Positions 36,444-49,861 of a stretch of DNA of 64,000 nucleotides are shown here, piece by piece. Made by a program: the position numbers and the translations under genes. Source of the stretch: Mactra quadrangularis (Eukaryota; Mollusca; Bivalvia; Venerida; Mactridae). The notes under the pieces were generated by a model that saw only the letters and a program-made list of their open reading frames with translations, was not told where the DNA came from and made no database searches. Location: contig CM046303.1 of NCBI GenBank assembly GCA_025267735.1, positions 68,587,034 through 68,651,033 of the forward strand, read 5' to 3'. Every line of letters begins with the position of its first letter. Within the stretch, counting starts at the first letter, position 1.

Positions 36444-37483
36444 TAACCATTTGAAATTGTCTAGAACGTATATGTTTACAAAACCGAATTTTGTAAAGTA
36501 AAATAAGTACACTTAAAAAAAACTTATAAGTGTACATGTATATTTGGGTTCATATCTAAATTAATGGTTGTCCGATTTAAGTCAAATTTTCAACAAATAT
36601 AGTTTAAAGACAGAACAACATAATTATGTTTATTTCATTACACAGAACACAAGATTAAATGAATTAACAAAAACATTGCAGTGTGAGAAAAAGTCAAAGT
36701 AACAAAATTAGGATTACGATCTGCCTAACAAAGTTAATGTAGTAAAATGATAATGGCATTCGGGTAATTGTGTTTGCGATTCACTCCAATAACAAGTGTG
36801 GCCTCAATGGCTGTTGAGAACCGCTTGGCTTATTCCTCGTGGATCTCAAATATTGAATGAAGAAATTCTGATATATTCCTGCCCATTTGCGTACAATCTT
36901 TCCGCGTAGCTCAGCTAGGTGTTAAGATGCAACACCATGGTATACCCGGTGGTTAAATTAATCCAATACGTGTTCTTTTACGTTTAGCACCAGATTTCGG
37001 CGGTATGCACATTAGCATGATGGTACTGTCATGAGGCCGTAGGCCGAGGGCAAATATGACTGTCCCGAGGAAAAATAACAGGGCCTATATCAAATCACTT
37101 ATTCAATGACAATTTTATTGTCACATAGTTATTTTATAAGTTTTGATAAGTGAAAATTTAAGCTAACCAAATAAATTGATATTTGTTATTATTATACCAC
37201 ACTGGGATTTCCCTATTCTAAAGCCCTATACCGGAGCGGGTGTTTTTTTGTTCGATCATGTGGTTATTACCCGCTATCTAAGGGAGACCACTTATTAACG
37301 ATTAGTAGCCATGATTTACAAGTTACTTCTTTTAGTTTTATCTAAATGTGATAAATATTGAATTCACAGTGACAATTTAAATGTGATATAATTCAGTTTT
37401 TTATTGTACTGATAGTTGTCTTTACTGTGTTGTTATTTGTTGTTCAATAAATATTTACAATTTACAGTTTTGTTCCGTATAAT
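36444..37483. other. Non-coding DNA
   Basis: No gene. CGCGTAGCTCAGCTAGGTGT (36903) is box A-like but no box B follows at tRNA distance. Confidence 0.45.
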
Positions 37484-37488
37484 AAAGC

Positions 37489-37596
37489 AAATAACACATG
37501 GCAGTGAGGGTGACGGTACAGAGGTTAGTGCCTCGTTTGATATTGTTTCCTCGGGTTGATAATCTGTACCGTCACCCTCACTGCCATGTGCTATTT
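37489..37596. repeat. Near-perfect foldback, 34-bp arms
   Basis: Arms 37489-37522 and 37563-37596 differ at one base (core CACATGGCAGTGAGGGTGAC). The 40-base loop holds CCTCG twice. Typical of a foldback MITE; as RNA it would form a stable hairpin. Confidence 0.75.
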
Positions 37597-37599
37597 ATA

Positions 37600-39520
37600 T
37601 AATACCAGTGATGCTGACAATATCAACAACTTGAAATCATTCAAAATAAACCACCTTTTTTTAATCATTCTCATACCCAGAGAGCAATCTCCATAAACAG
37701 AGATCCTGTAAGCGGTAAAATTTTAGATCGGGTTTTAATCAGATTGACCCAGAGAGGTACCAAGATTTTCGATCTATAACCTCTAGGTACCAGAATGCTC
37801 TTTAATTTAAGAACGTTTCAATCAGGATAGTTAAAAAGAGACAACTTCAGTTGAATTATAAAAATATTTACTTTATTAAGTGAGCTATATATTTATAAAT
37901 ACATAGAAAATAGGAACTTGATCTTCGTAGTTTTGCTTATTTTTTGTTATCAATTAATCAGACTAAAATGAACACAGTTCAAACTTCTGTTCCTATCATG
38001 CAGTCACGAAAACCATGCATGTATTAAAAACAGAAAATAAAACACACTTTGTTGAAACGTTATTAGGTATTGATCTTAAAGATTGCTGTCTTGACAATGT
38101 CAGAAAACAATGTCAATTTATTAATGTTAACGTGTACGTTATACCATTATCAATAATCTTTTTGTGTGTTGTATATTGTAAATACGATACCATAATGGTT
38201 ATGCGGTGTCATGAAATATAATAATAATCTTAGAAAAAGAGTTACCCCGCCATGCTGTTTTTTGAAAGACTCGTCACACACACAATGGGAAGTTCAAGAT
38301 AAAACTACACAAATATATCAATCTACATCGTAATGACTTTACATGTCTTTGGTGTCGATTTGTTGTACTGATATTAGAGTTTACCAAATTGAAATTGATA
38401 AATAAAAAAGCTGAAGAAAAATATCTTGTTGGATAATTTTAACAAATAGGGAGCTTTTGTTTAGTTTAATATTTTTGAACTCGGTGTTATAGTAGTAACA
38501 TTCACAGCTTTAGAGTTCTCGATATAGTTTTTATGAGAAGGTAAGTGTAATAATATAATTATGTGATATTATATAAATAAAGGTATGACATGCTTAATGA
38601 TATAACATGTATTGAGATAACAAAGGTACAACAAAATTGTTGAATATTATTGACTGTACACTGAAAAATGTACTTTGTCTTAATTTAACATGATCGGCTA
38701 AATTACTTACCTATGCTTAAACTCGACAGATTATGATGAAACTAGTTTTCGTGAAATTCCGACAAAAATATCATCTTAATTCTTTAAATTGACGGATAAG
38801 GTACCTGTATGGTCGTTTGTGTGCATGTTGCAATACCTCAGACTGTAATGGTAATGATATGGCGCAAACATTCCGCATGAGCTTTTGAAATATTTTTTTA
38901 ATATAGCTTATTTGCTCGGCTAGCTCAGTTAGTAGCTTGCAAGTCTATTGATCAAGGGGTCGTGGGTTCGATTCCTGGGCTGAACATATACTTTCGTGGA
39001 GCTTGATCATAAAATTATTTATACGGCTATTCTTTATTCTATTAATCCTTTTAATTATGTAGGGCAGTTGTAAGTCACTGACGAAATTATGCGCTTAGTA
39101 GTTGGTTCCAGAGATTAAGCCTTTCCAGGATTGAGTAGGCTGAATGACTGCCGTTATATGACCATTACACTGTGTTGTTGCGGCGTTTAACAAACGGTCA
39201 AACTAATAGAGCTCTTTGGTTTAGTTGATTTACTGAATATTAAGTTGTTTATAAATGGATTGATGTGTGTATTTCCTTTAGTGTATGAGTAAATACACAA
39301 CAAAGGTTAAAACGTTTACCGTAAAAAAGGTCTCACTATACTGATTTATGACTTTGTTTCTTGGAAGTTAATTTAACTTTTTGTAAGGGAAACTGTATAC
39401 CTATATAGCTTATCCAAGCATAATATGTCCAATAATTGTGTTAATAGTTTAAAGAGTCGATTTTATTTGCGGTGTCACAAACATGATTTCAGTTGGTTAG
39501 TTTCTGACTTGGTGATATAT
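37600..39520. repeat. Segmental duplication R3, copy A
   Basis: A series of collinear matches to 41670-45345: CAGTGATGCTGACAATAT, TTAAAGATTGCTGTCTTGAC, TATCAATAATC, GGGAGCTTTTGTTT, AGTAACATTCACAGC, ATGACTTTGTTTCTTGG and GAGTCGATTTTATTTGCG occur in the same order in both. Copy A carries the SINE at 38909-39205. No gene seen in it. Confidence 0.6.
38909..39205 (+). repeat. tRNA-derived SINE, family D (full)
   Basis: Head with box A TAGCTCAGTTAGTAG and box B GGGTTCGATTCC (~38963) and a near-pairing acceptor arm (one mismatch), then a body ending GTGTTGTTGCGGCGTTTAAC. The fragment at 12875-13090 is a second copy. Absent from the other copy of R3, so inserted after that duplication. Confidence 0.75.
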
Positions 39521-40300
39521 CCGACTGCTATAAGCATGCTAAACAGAGCCGAAGCTTTAGAAAAGTGAAAATGGATTTTCCAAGTTCTAACTTTGAACTA
39601 TCCTTCTAAAATTCTTCCCGAAAGTGCTTTAAGTACATTGGTGCTTAATGTCTAAGAATGTCGTTATATTATACTAGATACCCATGGACAATGCGATTTT
39701 AACAGTAACATGAACAACATGAACAAACTTCCTATTAGTTTAAATTTAGTGTAAACAAACTATGCTCTTTACACAAAGACCTTACATAGCTTTCTTGCAC
39801 TGTTTGTATGTTACAAGTATTCACATACAAAAAATCACTGGGTGTTAATACTTATCTACGTATACGCCTTACAATTTTACGAAGTTAGCTAGTAAACCAA
39901 ATTGATTCTTTTTATTTGACACGAAACTAGAGCTCAGCTTTCCTAAATCAGAACTAGATATTCAACCTAAATAATTTTGTCCACCTTTGAAAAATTAAAG
40001 CAAAGCACATATTTGTCTTAAGATGTGCCTTAACAAAATTATCATTTTCATAATCATAACTATTATTATTATATTAAACCTTAACAAAAATCATAAACAT
40101 TAACCTGGACATGCGGTAAATGTGTATATATGTGTATTCATTATCCATTGTGTTGTACTTTATTCAGTATACAAAACGCTTGTTTGAGTCTGAAACGCTG
40201 GTTTTTAATTCCTGTAATGCACAATCTATATCGTCTTTGCTTTTATATAAGGTGTAAAATACACATGTTTCAAAAAATGTCAAATTCCATTATTATTTCT
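39521..40300. other. Non-coding DNA
   Basis: No gene or named repeat could be supported. Confidence 0.45.
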
Positions 40301-40309
40301 CTGTCACAT

Positions 40310-41085
40310 CCTAATGTTTATAGAGAAGCATGTATATATTGTATGCAAATCGTCTTTTTATAAGCTAAGAATTATTGGTCGCGTAAGAAAATTTCTTACT
40401 GTGGATGCCACAAGGACATTAGTTTATTCATTGGTTACAGCAAGATTGGACTATTTCCATGGTCTTATTGCTAATACTTCAAAGTCAAATCTTAATAAAC
40501 TTTAACGTCTACAAAATACTACAGCAAGAATCATCACCATATCCCATGGTCATGAGCGTATAACACCAGTGCTGAGAGAACTTACTGGCTCCCGGTCTGT
40601 CAGCTGATCAGCTATAAGCTCTTGATATATACATATATATAATGTGTCATGTATGTATATTCAAGACCTTATGTACGTATACAGGCCTAATAGAGATAAC
40701 CGTTCAGTAATTCCCTATCTATTACTGTTTCACGATCTGGAACAATTACTTTTGGCAACCGTGGTTTCAGTCATGCTGCACCAAATCTGTGGAATGCACT
40801 TCCGGACTTACTAAAGTGTGAACAATCTCTTGATATTTTAAGAAAGAAATAAAAAACCTACTTGTTAATCTACCATTATGGTAACTAAACTATAAACATT
40901 ACGATCACTTGTGGTAGTATTTATCCGTCTTTTTTCTTTTATGTTTGTATTCTTTTGAAATATATCTTAACAATTTGTCATCATTAGTTCGTAAATTATG
41001 CATATAATTGTGAAGCGCTTTTGAAGATAGTTTTTTTTTAAAAGAGCGCTATACAAATGTGGTATATAATAATAATAATACGTAC
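40310..41085 (+). mobile_element. CR1/Jockey-like non-LTR retrotransposon, 3' end relic
   Basis: RT C-terminus in several frames: LRIIGRVRKFLTVDATRTLV, then LVTARLDYFHGLIAN, ARIITISHGHERITPVLREL, NRDNRSVIPYLLL, and FGNRGFSHAAPNLWNALPDL with a stop inside the last helix. These follow the order of non-LTR RT ends. The 3' UTR ends at GCGCTATACAAATGTGGTAT followed by an (ATA/AAT) run at ~41065-41085, the usual microsatellite tail of CR1-like elements. Frame shifts and stops show decay; 5' truncated. Confidence 0.8.
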
Positions 41086-41669
41086 AAAATGGCAGAGTAA
41101 CTAACATAACAGATACAGAAAGTAGATTTCTTAAACATATACATACATTAATAAATACGTGTAAGAAATTAAGCACAGTGCTGTTACAAATATAAAAACG
41201 TGGGTACTAGTATACGTAATTTTAGCTCTGTAGTGGGACAATATATTTGAAATGAAATTGTTTTTTCGCTGTAGGGAGTGTTTCTTTAACTAATAAGATC
41301 AGATTTTGTAATTTCATTTATATAAGCATTCAAAACATGTCTATTATATATTAGTTAATTAAATGTCAGTGTTGTGACATAAAATACAGGAAATTATGGG
41401 ATCATAGTGCAGTAATGTTTAATTTCTTTTTTTTAATCGTGACTTTCAACCTTATCCTTCCACACTATACAATTACTTTCGATTTATTTGTTATAGCCAT
41501 AGAAATAAGCAACACAGCTATAAAATTATAACATATAAGCTTTTAAGTCTCCCTTCTTGTTCAATGTTTTTAATTAAACTTCCATGTATATATAACGTTT
41601 TACGCCTTTAACCATATTTAATTGTCTAAATCTTATGAATTTAAACCGAATTTAAGTAAATTGTTTATT

Positions 41670-44600
41670 GCCAATACTAGTGATGCTGACAATATGAACA
41701 ACTTGAAAACATCTAAGACAGAGAAGTTCTACTTTTAATCATTCTCGTACTATGAGAGTTATCAAGATTCTTAATTTATAACTTATAGATACGATAATGC
41801 TACATCTATGCTACAGGCAATTTGTAAAATAAGGTTTTTGTAAATTGCCTTCAAGTTCAGATCTGTTAAGAAAAAAACATTATTAGATGTAACCCTTCTC
41901 AAATACTAATGGAAAAACATGATTTTAATCCAAATATTAATGCCTTGTATCGTAAATATGCAAACTCGAGTCATACATGTTAATTGGAGTGAACCATACA
42001 TATTGTATTGTTGTCTAATACTGAATACAACACATGCGTGTAAATTGCCTTATAAATGACGTTGATCATGGCACATTGTCATTTTTAATCTCTATAAAAG
42101 GAAGTGTAGATTTGATCAACGGAGACTTTATAGAAGTTGCATAGTTTGACAAAAAAACAACAACTAACATTTGGACACTTAACGCAGTCAATGTATAGTG
42201 CGTACAAAAAACAAAACGTGTTTTGGTAAACATTATAAATGAGGCCATTCATTTAAGGGGTAGACAGTATTGAAAATAAAATTTGTGTAATTTATTTTAA
42301 CAAAATTAGCATGATTGATAAACCATCACCACTTGGTAAATCATGCTTGTTATGGTAGAACGCTTTCCATTACACCAACAACTAAGACACATCGTAAAAC
42401 ACAATTGTTTATTTTAAAGTCATCCTGGGCATCCCTCGTCGTGGATTAGTTCATTTTATTGTTATTATAAACAGTGTATTGTTTTTTGTACGCACTATAA
42501 TGTATTGTTTTCTGTTGATGTAAACATATTGTCACCAGCTGAACTTTCTAACTTAATTTTCTTACATTTAACTGATTATTAATATTATTCTGCATTTGAA
42601 CCAATCTCCATCAGACACTGTTACAGTATAGCTATCAGTTGGACCTAAAACCGTTAACAATAGGAATGTTATATGATTAGCGACAAAATCATTTCTGGGA
42701 ATTACAATAGATAACTACGGTGGAATTTCTACAAAACTGTCATAAGTTTTGTCAAGTCTAAAATGTTGCAGATAGAGCTAAAATATGCTATAAATGTGAA
42801 AATAAAGCATTTTTGCGTGTTAACAATACTATTTGATGATTTTTGTTGCCTTTGAATTACTATGTTATTGGGTGTTGAAAGTAGGTTAGATTATAATAGA
42901 TTATCTCTTTCACGTAGAAAAAGAAACAAGCCACTTATTTAAACACAATTTGTATCAAAGAGCATGCAATCATCTTATCTGAAGACCATAAACTCAATTT
43001 AGACAATGTGTAAAATAATGAGCTAAATATTCAGGCATTTTATGCAATGCCTAGGAAATTTAGTCAGATTACAAAATGTCTAAAATACTGAAACACTCTT
43101 TGTTAAGAGGTTAAACGGAACTGATCTTAAAGATTGCTGTCTTTACAATGTCAGAAAAGGATGAACAATGATGTCAATCTATAAATGTTTACGCGTACAT
43201 TATACTTTTATCAATAATCAATGATACGAGTATAATTAATGTTTGTGTTTGGTATTGGACTTTTAAGACTATCCCATAAATGGTATGCGGTGTCATGAAT
43301 AAAAAATTATAATTATAAATGTTATATAACTATCTTGTGTTGGAAAAAATGTGTAATTTTACCATATGTTACCTTGTTTCCTCATGAATTGGTACGTAAT
43401 ACCTTCCAGTAACTCGGAAGTGATGAGTACCAAAACGCAATTTCATTTTTGTTGTGTTAAATGTATTCCCCTTTTGATCAGATGGCACATCTAATGTACA
43501 TTCTTGCTAGTCATAGAGGACTTTGGATACGAGGTTAGTTTTGTTTATGTTCTTAATGCGATCAAACGTTGTCAGTGTGCTATCAATGTTTGTTATGCCT
43601 CAGTCCCATAAAATCGTGGCTTGTTACAGACCCGTACGCACAGACAGTCTTTGCGTATCGAGGTGACGGTACGCATGTTGTACAAAACAACATATCCGTA
43701 CAGAGTCGTAGCTGGAAGGTATGCATATTAAATCCATAGTAGGCCACTATTTTGTTCACGATTTGACATTGAAACTGATACGTGTATCCTTAGCTCATCT
43801 TACCGACCCTTGTAAAAACGTAACAGTCCGTAGGGATACGCAAGAGTTCGCACGGGTCCTTGAGGAGCTTAATCGCACGACGCCCGTACGGTGCCCTCAT
43901 GGCTATTTTTATGTTTATGGGACTGTAGCTTTACATGCAATCGGTAACTTGAAACACCATCACACTTATTGCTGGTTGGTGATTTTTTAACAAATCAATT
44001 TAGTTTTAATGTCCATTAGGGGTCTAGTTGAAACTAAAAACTTATTCTTTACAATGTTCGTTCAGTCAGGAATATGCAAGTTTTTTGTCTGCAATTGTCT
44101 GTTTGTATCAGGAGATAAATCTCAAACTATTTTAGAGAACTATTACCAGTCTGTCATTAGTCCATTTCTTAAAGAAATCAAAATATATGTTTTAACTTCA
44201 TATATGGCATGTTTATGTAAATGTAAATTGGGAAGAATTGTTGAACTTTAAAAGCATATGATTTTATTTGGTCAATGGCTCAGAACCTCAATAAAAAAAA
44301 TACGTTAACATCCTTTTATTCATTCCCCACTGTCCGTTTTTAAGTTAGATATGAGAAATGCACACCCAAAATATCTTGTTCATTTAATATAAAGTGATTC
44401 TATATAATTTACATTTAGACAATCAAATATTGCTGCCGATTCTACATAATGTTTTTGTGAAAACCTCACAATAAGAACCCATCTTTTATCGATAAAGATG
44501 AAGATACAGAAATAGAGGATACATGCAATATGCATTAATTTGTATAGCACATTTTACGTATGTAAATTAGATTTACAATGTCGACTAAGGTTCAGGTTCT

Positions 44601-45345
44601 AAATTTAAACCCAAATATAAACTGTAGAATATGCATTGAGCGCTGGTAAATTGTTATCGATCCACCGAGATCGATTATGATAAATGTTTTCAAGAAGTAA
44701 CAGTAAATGTCGTTTTGAATAATTCGTCATACAAACACGGGGGAGTTCAATGAAAAAATATATAAATAGGTCAACCTACTGCGTAATAACTTGACACGTA
44801 TTTGATTCCGAATTGTTGTACTGGAATAAGAGTTTACCATATTGATATTGATAACTAAAAAAGCTGAAGAAATATATATTATTGGATAATTTAACAAGTA
44901 GGGAGCTTTTGTTTTGGGTTTTCTTTTTCAATATTTTAGTATCCTGTGTTATAATAGTAACATTCACAGCATTATATCACACAAAATATTCTTATCACAA
45001 AATAAGAACGTAATTATAATAATATTAATACGTGATATTATATAAATTAAGGTATGATATGATAAATGATAAACATGGATTGATAATTACGAATATTTCC
45101 TTAAGCGTATGAGTAAACAAAACAAAGCTTAAAACGTTTACCTTAAAGTAAGGTCACACTATACGGATTTATGACTTTGTTTCTTGGGAGGTAATTTCCT
45201 TTTTTGTAAAGGGAACTGCGTAGCCCTACAACATATTCAAACATAAAATGTCCAATAACTATATTTAAAGTTAAAGGAGTCGATTTTATTTGCGATGTCA
45301 AAATCATGATTTCATTTGATTAGAAAATTTCTGAAATGGTGATTT
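41670..45345. repeat. Segmental duplication R3, copy B
   Basis: Matches 37600-39520 in the same order (see copy A) but is ~1.7 kb longer, with a MITE at 42194-42499 and a GC-richer patch at ~43620-43920. Strongly diverged, so old. No gene recognised; the 80-89-codon ORFs at 43721 and 44009 have no motifs. Confidence 0.6.
42194..42499. mobile_element. MITE with perfect 21-bp inverted ends (~306 bp)
   Basis: TATAGTGCGTACAAAAAACA at the left is repeated inverted at 42479-42499 without mismatch. No coding capacity. Absent from copy A of R3 at the corresponding place. Confidence 0.7.
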
Positions 45346-45749
45346 CTTAATACTGTCATTTATGATGTTACTTTTTTTCCCATTGTACCATTATGCTCTA
45401 TGTATGTTTCATACAAATTGTGTGTAAAATGTTACAAACGAGTCATTATTCGAACATATTTAAATCATCACAAGATTCTTTGTAAATTATAAACTCCAAT
45501 TTACACTTTATATGATAAGAATAAAATACATCTGTATTTAAGAATAAAATATCAATTGAGACATAACTTTTAAGTAATTAAGCTTACCTCAATATTCGTA
45601 TTAAATCCACAACTACAACCATATTTAGGTCACTGAACTAGTAGCCACGAAAAATTCAAGATTCGAGCTCGATATACTTGGTGTGCACGTTCGAACAAAT
45701 AGGAGTACTCACTCGCTCCAATACACTGGTTATATTACTCTACATTTTA

Positions 45750-46300
45750 AAGCCCCATTACTAAATAGAACGCTGATAATTGTCAAATATCATGCTTTTG
45801 CTTAAAACTCATGTAAACACTAAATGATTATATAAAACGCATCTAAGGCACGAAAAACCACAAGTATTTTCTCCAGAATATATACATATAGTATTTTGAA
45901 ATTAGCGATAAAACCCAACGTAATGATTGTACGGACAATCACGGACCTCAACGAACTAGATCGGAACATCCCATCGTGGCTAAAAATAACCACAACTTTA
46001 AATCTTCAAAAAATCAACAAATTTTCTGCATTGATAGATATGCGTTTTGCACGCACTTATTTCTCGAGTAAATCACTGGAAAACGATATGACATACCAAC
46101 ACTTTACAATTTTGTGTAAGTTTTATCAAACACTTTTTAAGCAAACTGATTGGTTGAGAGGATATCTCCGTAATCTAATTTGCATGTTATAAATGTACCC
46201 CACTTTTATAAGAAAGTGAAGAAATTTTGAATAACTTGGCCCCTGAAATGGAACCCGCTAGAGAGAGTTGTTATAATCCGAAGGCAGTTATATTATATAT
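45750..46300. repeat. Dispersed repeat R1, copy 2
   Basis: Uninterrupted ~550-bp version of the repeat at 28890-30170 (shared words listed there). Includes CGCACTTATTTCTCGAGTAA and CAATTTTGTGTAAGTTTTAT. A short ORF reads through it with no recognised motif. Confidence 0.65.
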
Positions 46301-48260
46301 ACATTATATATACATAATTCTTATGTTTGCTTAATTTCATGACTCTAAACAAGCTTTTGTAATGTGTTAGAATGCTTTAAGAAAATTTCTATTGAAATAA
46401 CACATAATGGTGACATCTCCACAATATTTTATATTTTCATAAATTTATATTCTAATTTTCCAAAACTATAAATTGTGTTTTCTGAAAATCAGATATTTAA
46501 AATTTAAGAAATCAAACCAATGAAGCAATCAATTTGTCTGTGTTAAACAAATACTATAAAGAATTATTTTGAATTTAAAGAAAATGTGTTGTTTTTTTAC
46601 TTTTACTTTTAGTAACATGAAGCAAAAGGCGTCATTCAGTGAACATATAATTACAGTTCAAATTCATGCACATGTATTCTGCTTGATCTTATGCTGGCAT
46701 AAAATATTGTTGCGCTCCGGCTAGACTGAATCAAGTGGTTCCCAGATGTTGGCTAAGTTGTTGATCAAGTTAAATACTCAGGCTAAACTTTTATGATTCA
46801 ACTTTAACGTTTATAAGCATATTACATGTTCATTTTTCTATAACAACAATATAGAATAATATTTCCCAAAATTGAGGTCTAAAGTGCCGGGTTTTTTCAG
46901 AGACTGAAACAGCATTTGGCGCCATTTCTCTGCACTCAATGACCCCGCCCACAAAGGGGGCACATCCCCCTTCGGACCCCCCCCCCCCTCCCCGAGACAT
47001 CTTTTGATGGGGAGGCGCGATAAACTGAGCTCATTTTTTTTGGGACAACTATCCTTGAAACTAACCCTGAAATTCACTTTATCTAGTTAAAAAGCACCAT
47101 TTTCAAGGCTGTAGCTGCCATTTTGGAGGGAAGGTCTAGACACGTAAGAATGCAATATCGAGCGGTTAAGGGTTAAATTCAGATTGCTGAATTAAATGCG
47201 CAGTGCTTGTGTTAGGCGGTCTTATAAGTGTTTGCGTATCAAGAAATAATCCCGACGATTTACTCAATTAATCGTCGTTTAACGATTCATGGATTTAAAC
47301 GATACTATCAGGAGACTAGAACGACACGTGTATATGTGTTATGCAAACTTTGAATTGACGATATGGATGTAAAGGATATTAACTGAATGCTAGTTTTTTT
47401 CTGAGTTAGAACAACCTGGTCGCAGACTTCTCGTGAAAATCCGAATAAGCGAAGCGTTCGAGGATTTTGAGAAGCCACAAGCAATGTTGTTTTAACACAG
47501 AACATCCGTAGCACGAGGTTAATATCCGACTTACGCAACGATTCAAGTTTGCACAACATTTTTTTTTTACAAGTACGTTTTCAGTGAGTAGGTCTGATAT
47601 TGTTTGAACTGATAATACTAAACATATGGAAAACAGGGAATTAGAATAAAGGTTGATTTAAAATTTGTTTGGATGTGCAAATCATCATTAATATATAAAA
47701 AATGGTCAAAATGTTTAGATTGCACATATTTTTGGCCGCCGTACCAATATACTATAAAAGGCTGTAATTTTGGCAATATTTGTCAAAATCAACTGAAATT
47801 TTCTGAAACATTTTTCAAGGTATGTAGATTCAGAAATTTAAGGCCACTCCATTTTTTATTTTGGGGTTTACAAAAATTGTCCAGAAAAAGGTCCACTGGG
47901 TGGTCGAAAAAAAAGGAAGGAAAAAAATAATTTCGTTTCTTAAACAAAGTATTTGGGCATAGCAATGGATGGTTCCCCTACCTTTCCAGATGAGGTAAGA
48001 CTTAAAGGTCAAAAACTTATTTTAACAGAAAAAATACTAAACTTGTAATAGTATGTGCCTTATTTAGTTCATATTCATTCCATTGATTTTAACTAGGTTA
48101 GGACCTTTTTTAGGAGTTTCAATACAGGGGAAAGGCAGTTACCAGGACAATACCATTTTTTATATCTTTTTTGAGGCTCAATATATGTGGGCTCAGGGAT
48201 TTCAGTAGGATTTAACAAAGAGGAGTCTTGTTCTGCCCATAGTATCATATATAATCGGAC
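46301..48260. other. Non-coding DNA
   Basis: No gene. Contains a GC-rich stretch at 46880-47010 with a 12-base C-run; its TGCACTCAATGACCCCG is repeated at ~55374, showing another dispersed repeat. Confidence 0.5.
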
Positions 48261-48496
48261 TGCTCCGTGGTAGCCCAGTGGTAGGACGTGCGCTTAGACA
48301 TGAGTGGCCCTGGGTTTTTACTCCACCAGGGGCACTGCTTATTTCCTGGAGCAAGAACTTTACCTATGATTGCTTCACTTCATCCAATTGTTATTGGGTA
48401 TATAGGTGCGTTAAATTATTCTGTTGCGCCAATATGTGGGTTGCACTAAGAAAAGTAAAAGACTTCCAAGGAAGATTGATAGATAGATTCCACTAG
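48261..48496 (+). repeat. tRNA-derived SINE, family C
   Basis: Plus-strand copy of 36205-36443: GTAGCCCAGTGGTAGGACGT (box A), GGGTTTTTACTCC (decayed box B), CAGGGGCACTGCTTATTTCC, GCGCCAATATGTGGGTTGCA, end GATTGATAGATAGATTCCAC. Confidence 0.7.
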
Positions 48497-49177
48497 CCAG
48501 ATCACCAGTCGGTGAATGTGTATCAGCATGAAACCTTTTTAGACTATAAAATGCCAACTTTTATATAAAAAACATTAACTTTATAAGTTCTGTCATTGTT
48601 TGGAAATAAGGCCATCATCGGAAATGGCAATATCGATGTATCACTGATTCTTAACAGGCATTCCTGTATGGACTCCCAATTTGGAATATCGATACAATTT
48701 AGCATTTTATAAAGCTATAATATAAATAAAGGCGATGTTTAATTTAACATACCTGTGTTGTATTTACCCCTTTTTACATATCAGAGTTTTCATGTTTTCT
48801 ACTAAGTATATTTAAAAAAAACAAGAAATTACAGTTTGTTTTATGTCTATAGCAACTTTTAACATCACTCATAACATCATTATGGGACATCATACAGAAT
48901 ATAAGACTAGAGTTCTAGTAGCTTCTATTCATACAATATGAACATTCAATTTAAAACTTCCAAGATAACTGTATAAATTTAGAATCAGTTCTGCTGACAT
49001 CATGAAGGACCAAACGTGTTGACTTATTATTAGCGTAAGAAAAGTCTCAATGTTATTGGGTAAATTAGAGATAGGCTCAACAACATACATCTGCTCAATA
49101 TACTACTAATTAAGCCATCTAAATTTGTACCAGCATCCTATAAATATTAATGGACCAGTCATGTTGACTTTTTTGAG
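48497..49177. other. Non-coding DNA
   Basis: Nothing recognisable on either strand. Confidence 0.4.
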
Positions 49178-49400
49178 TATATATAAAGTTAAAATATTAT
49201 TTGTGAAATAAAGGATTGACTCAACAACAAACAACTACTCAGAGTACTTAAGTCATTATGAACGAGGATTTTATTGTCAGCACCCCTATATATATAGTTA
49301 AAATATTATTTGTGAAATAAAGGATTGACTCAACAACAAACAACTACTCAGAGTACTTAAGTCGTCATGAATGAGGATTTTATTGTCAGCACCACTATAA
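49178..49400. repeat. 109-bp direct tandem duplication
   Basis: GTTAAAATATTATTTGTGAA starts at 49188 and again at 49297; the two units differ at only a handful of bases (for example CATTATGAACG vs CGTCATGAATG). Recent compared with the surrounding repeats. Confidence 0.85.
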
Positions 49401-49861
49401 AAAAAATGGGCCAAACTTGTTGACTTAAGTGCATAAATACAGGCTTGTCATTTGAGCAAATTATGCTATATACTAAACAAGATACAACTGCAACATGCTA
49501 ATATACTTAAGTTATCCAGAAGACAGCAATTAGAATCTGAACACCTCTTAAACGAAAATGGACTTAACCTTATTGTGTCATGCAAAAAAAGCTTTAATTT
49601 AAATGAGACTGATTGGGTATTTTGGTGTATTCTCAATAGAATGTGAAATCTTCTACCCTGTCTTATACCTGCTTGTCACCAGTAGTAGTCTTAACACAGC
49701 AGGGGAACATATGACGTCACGTACCTAGAGCTGTGTAGAGTTGATGCCATGATGGAGACACTTACTCTACGTAACTGTTCAACTGAGTCTGATGGTAAAT
49801 TAATTTAAGGTGTATCATGTGTTAAAGTGGTTACCGTGCATTGCATTTACGTATTCATTTT

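Noticed and set aside
43721..44251. Two neighbouring 80-89-codon ORFs as a gene
   Set aside because: No recognisable domain, no splice pattern, and they lie in an old duplication without a conserved partner frame.
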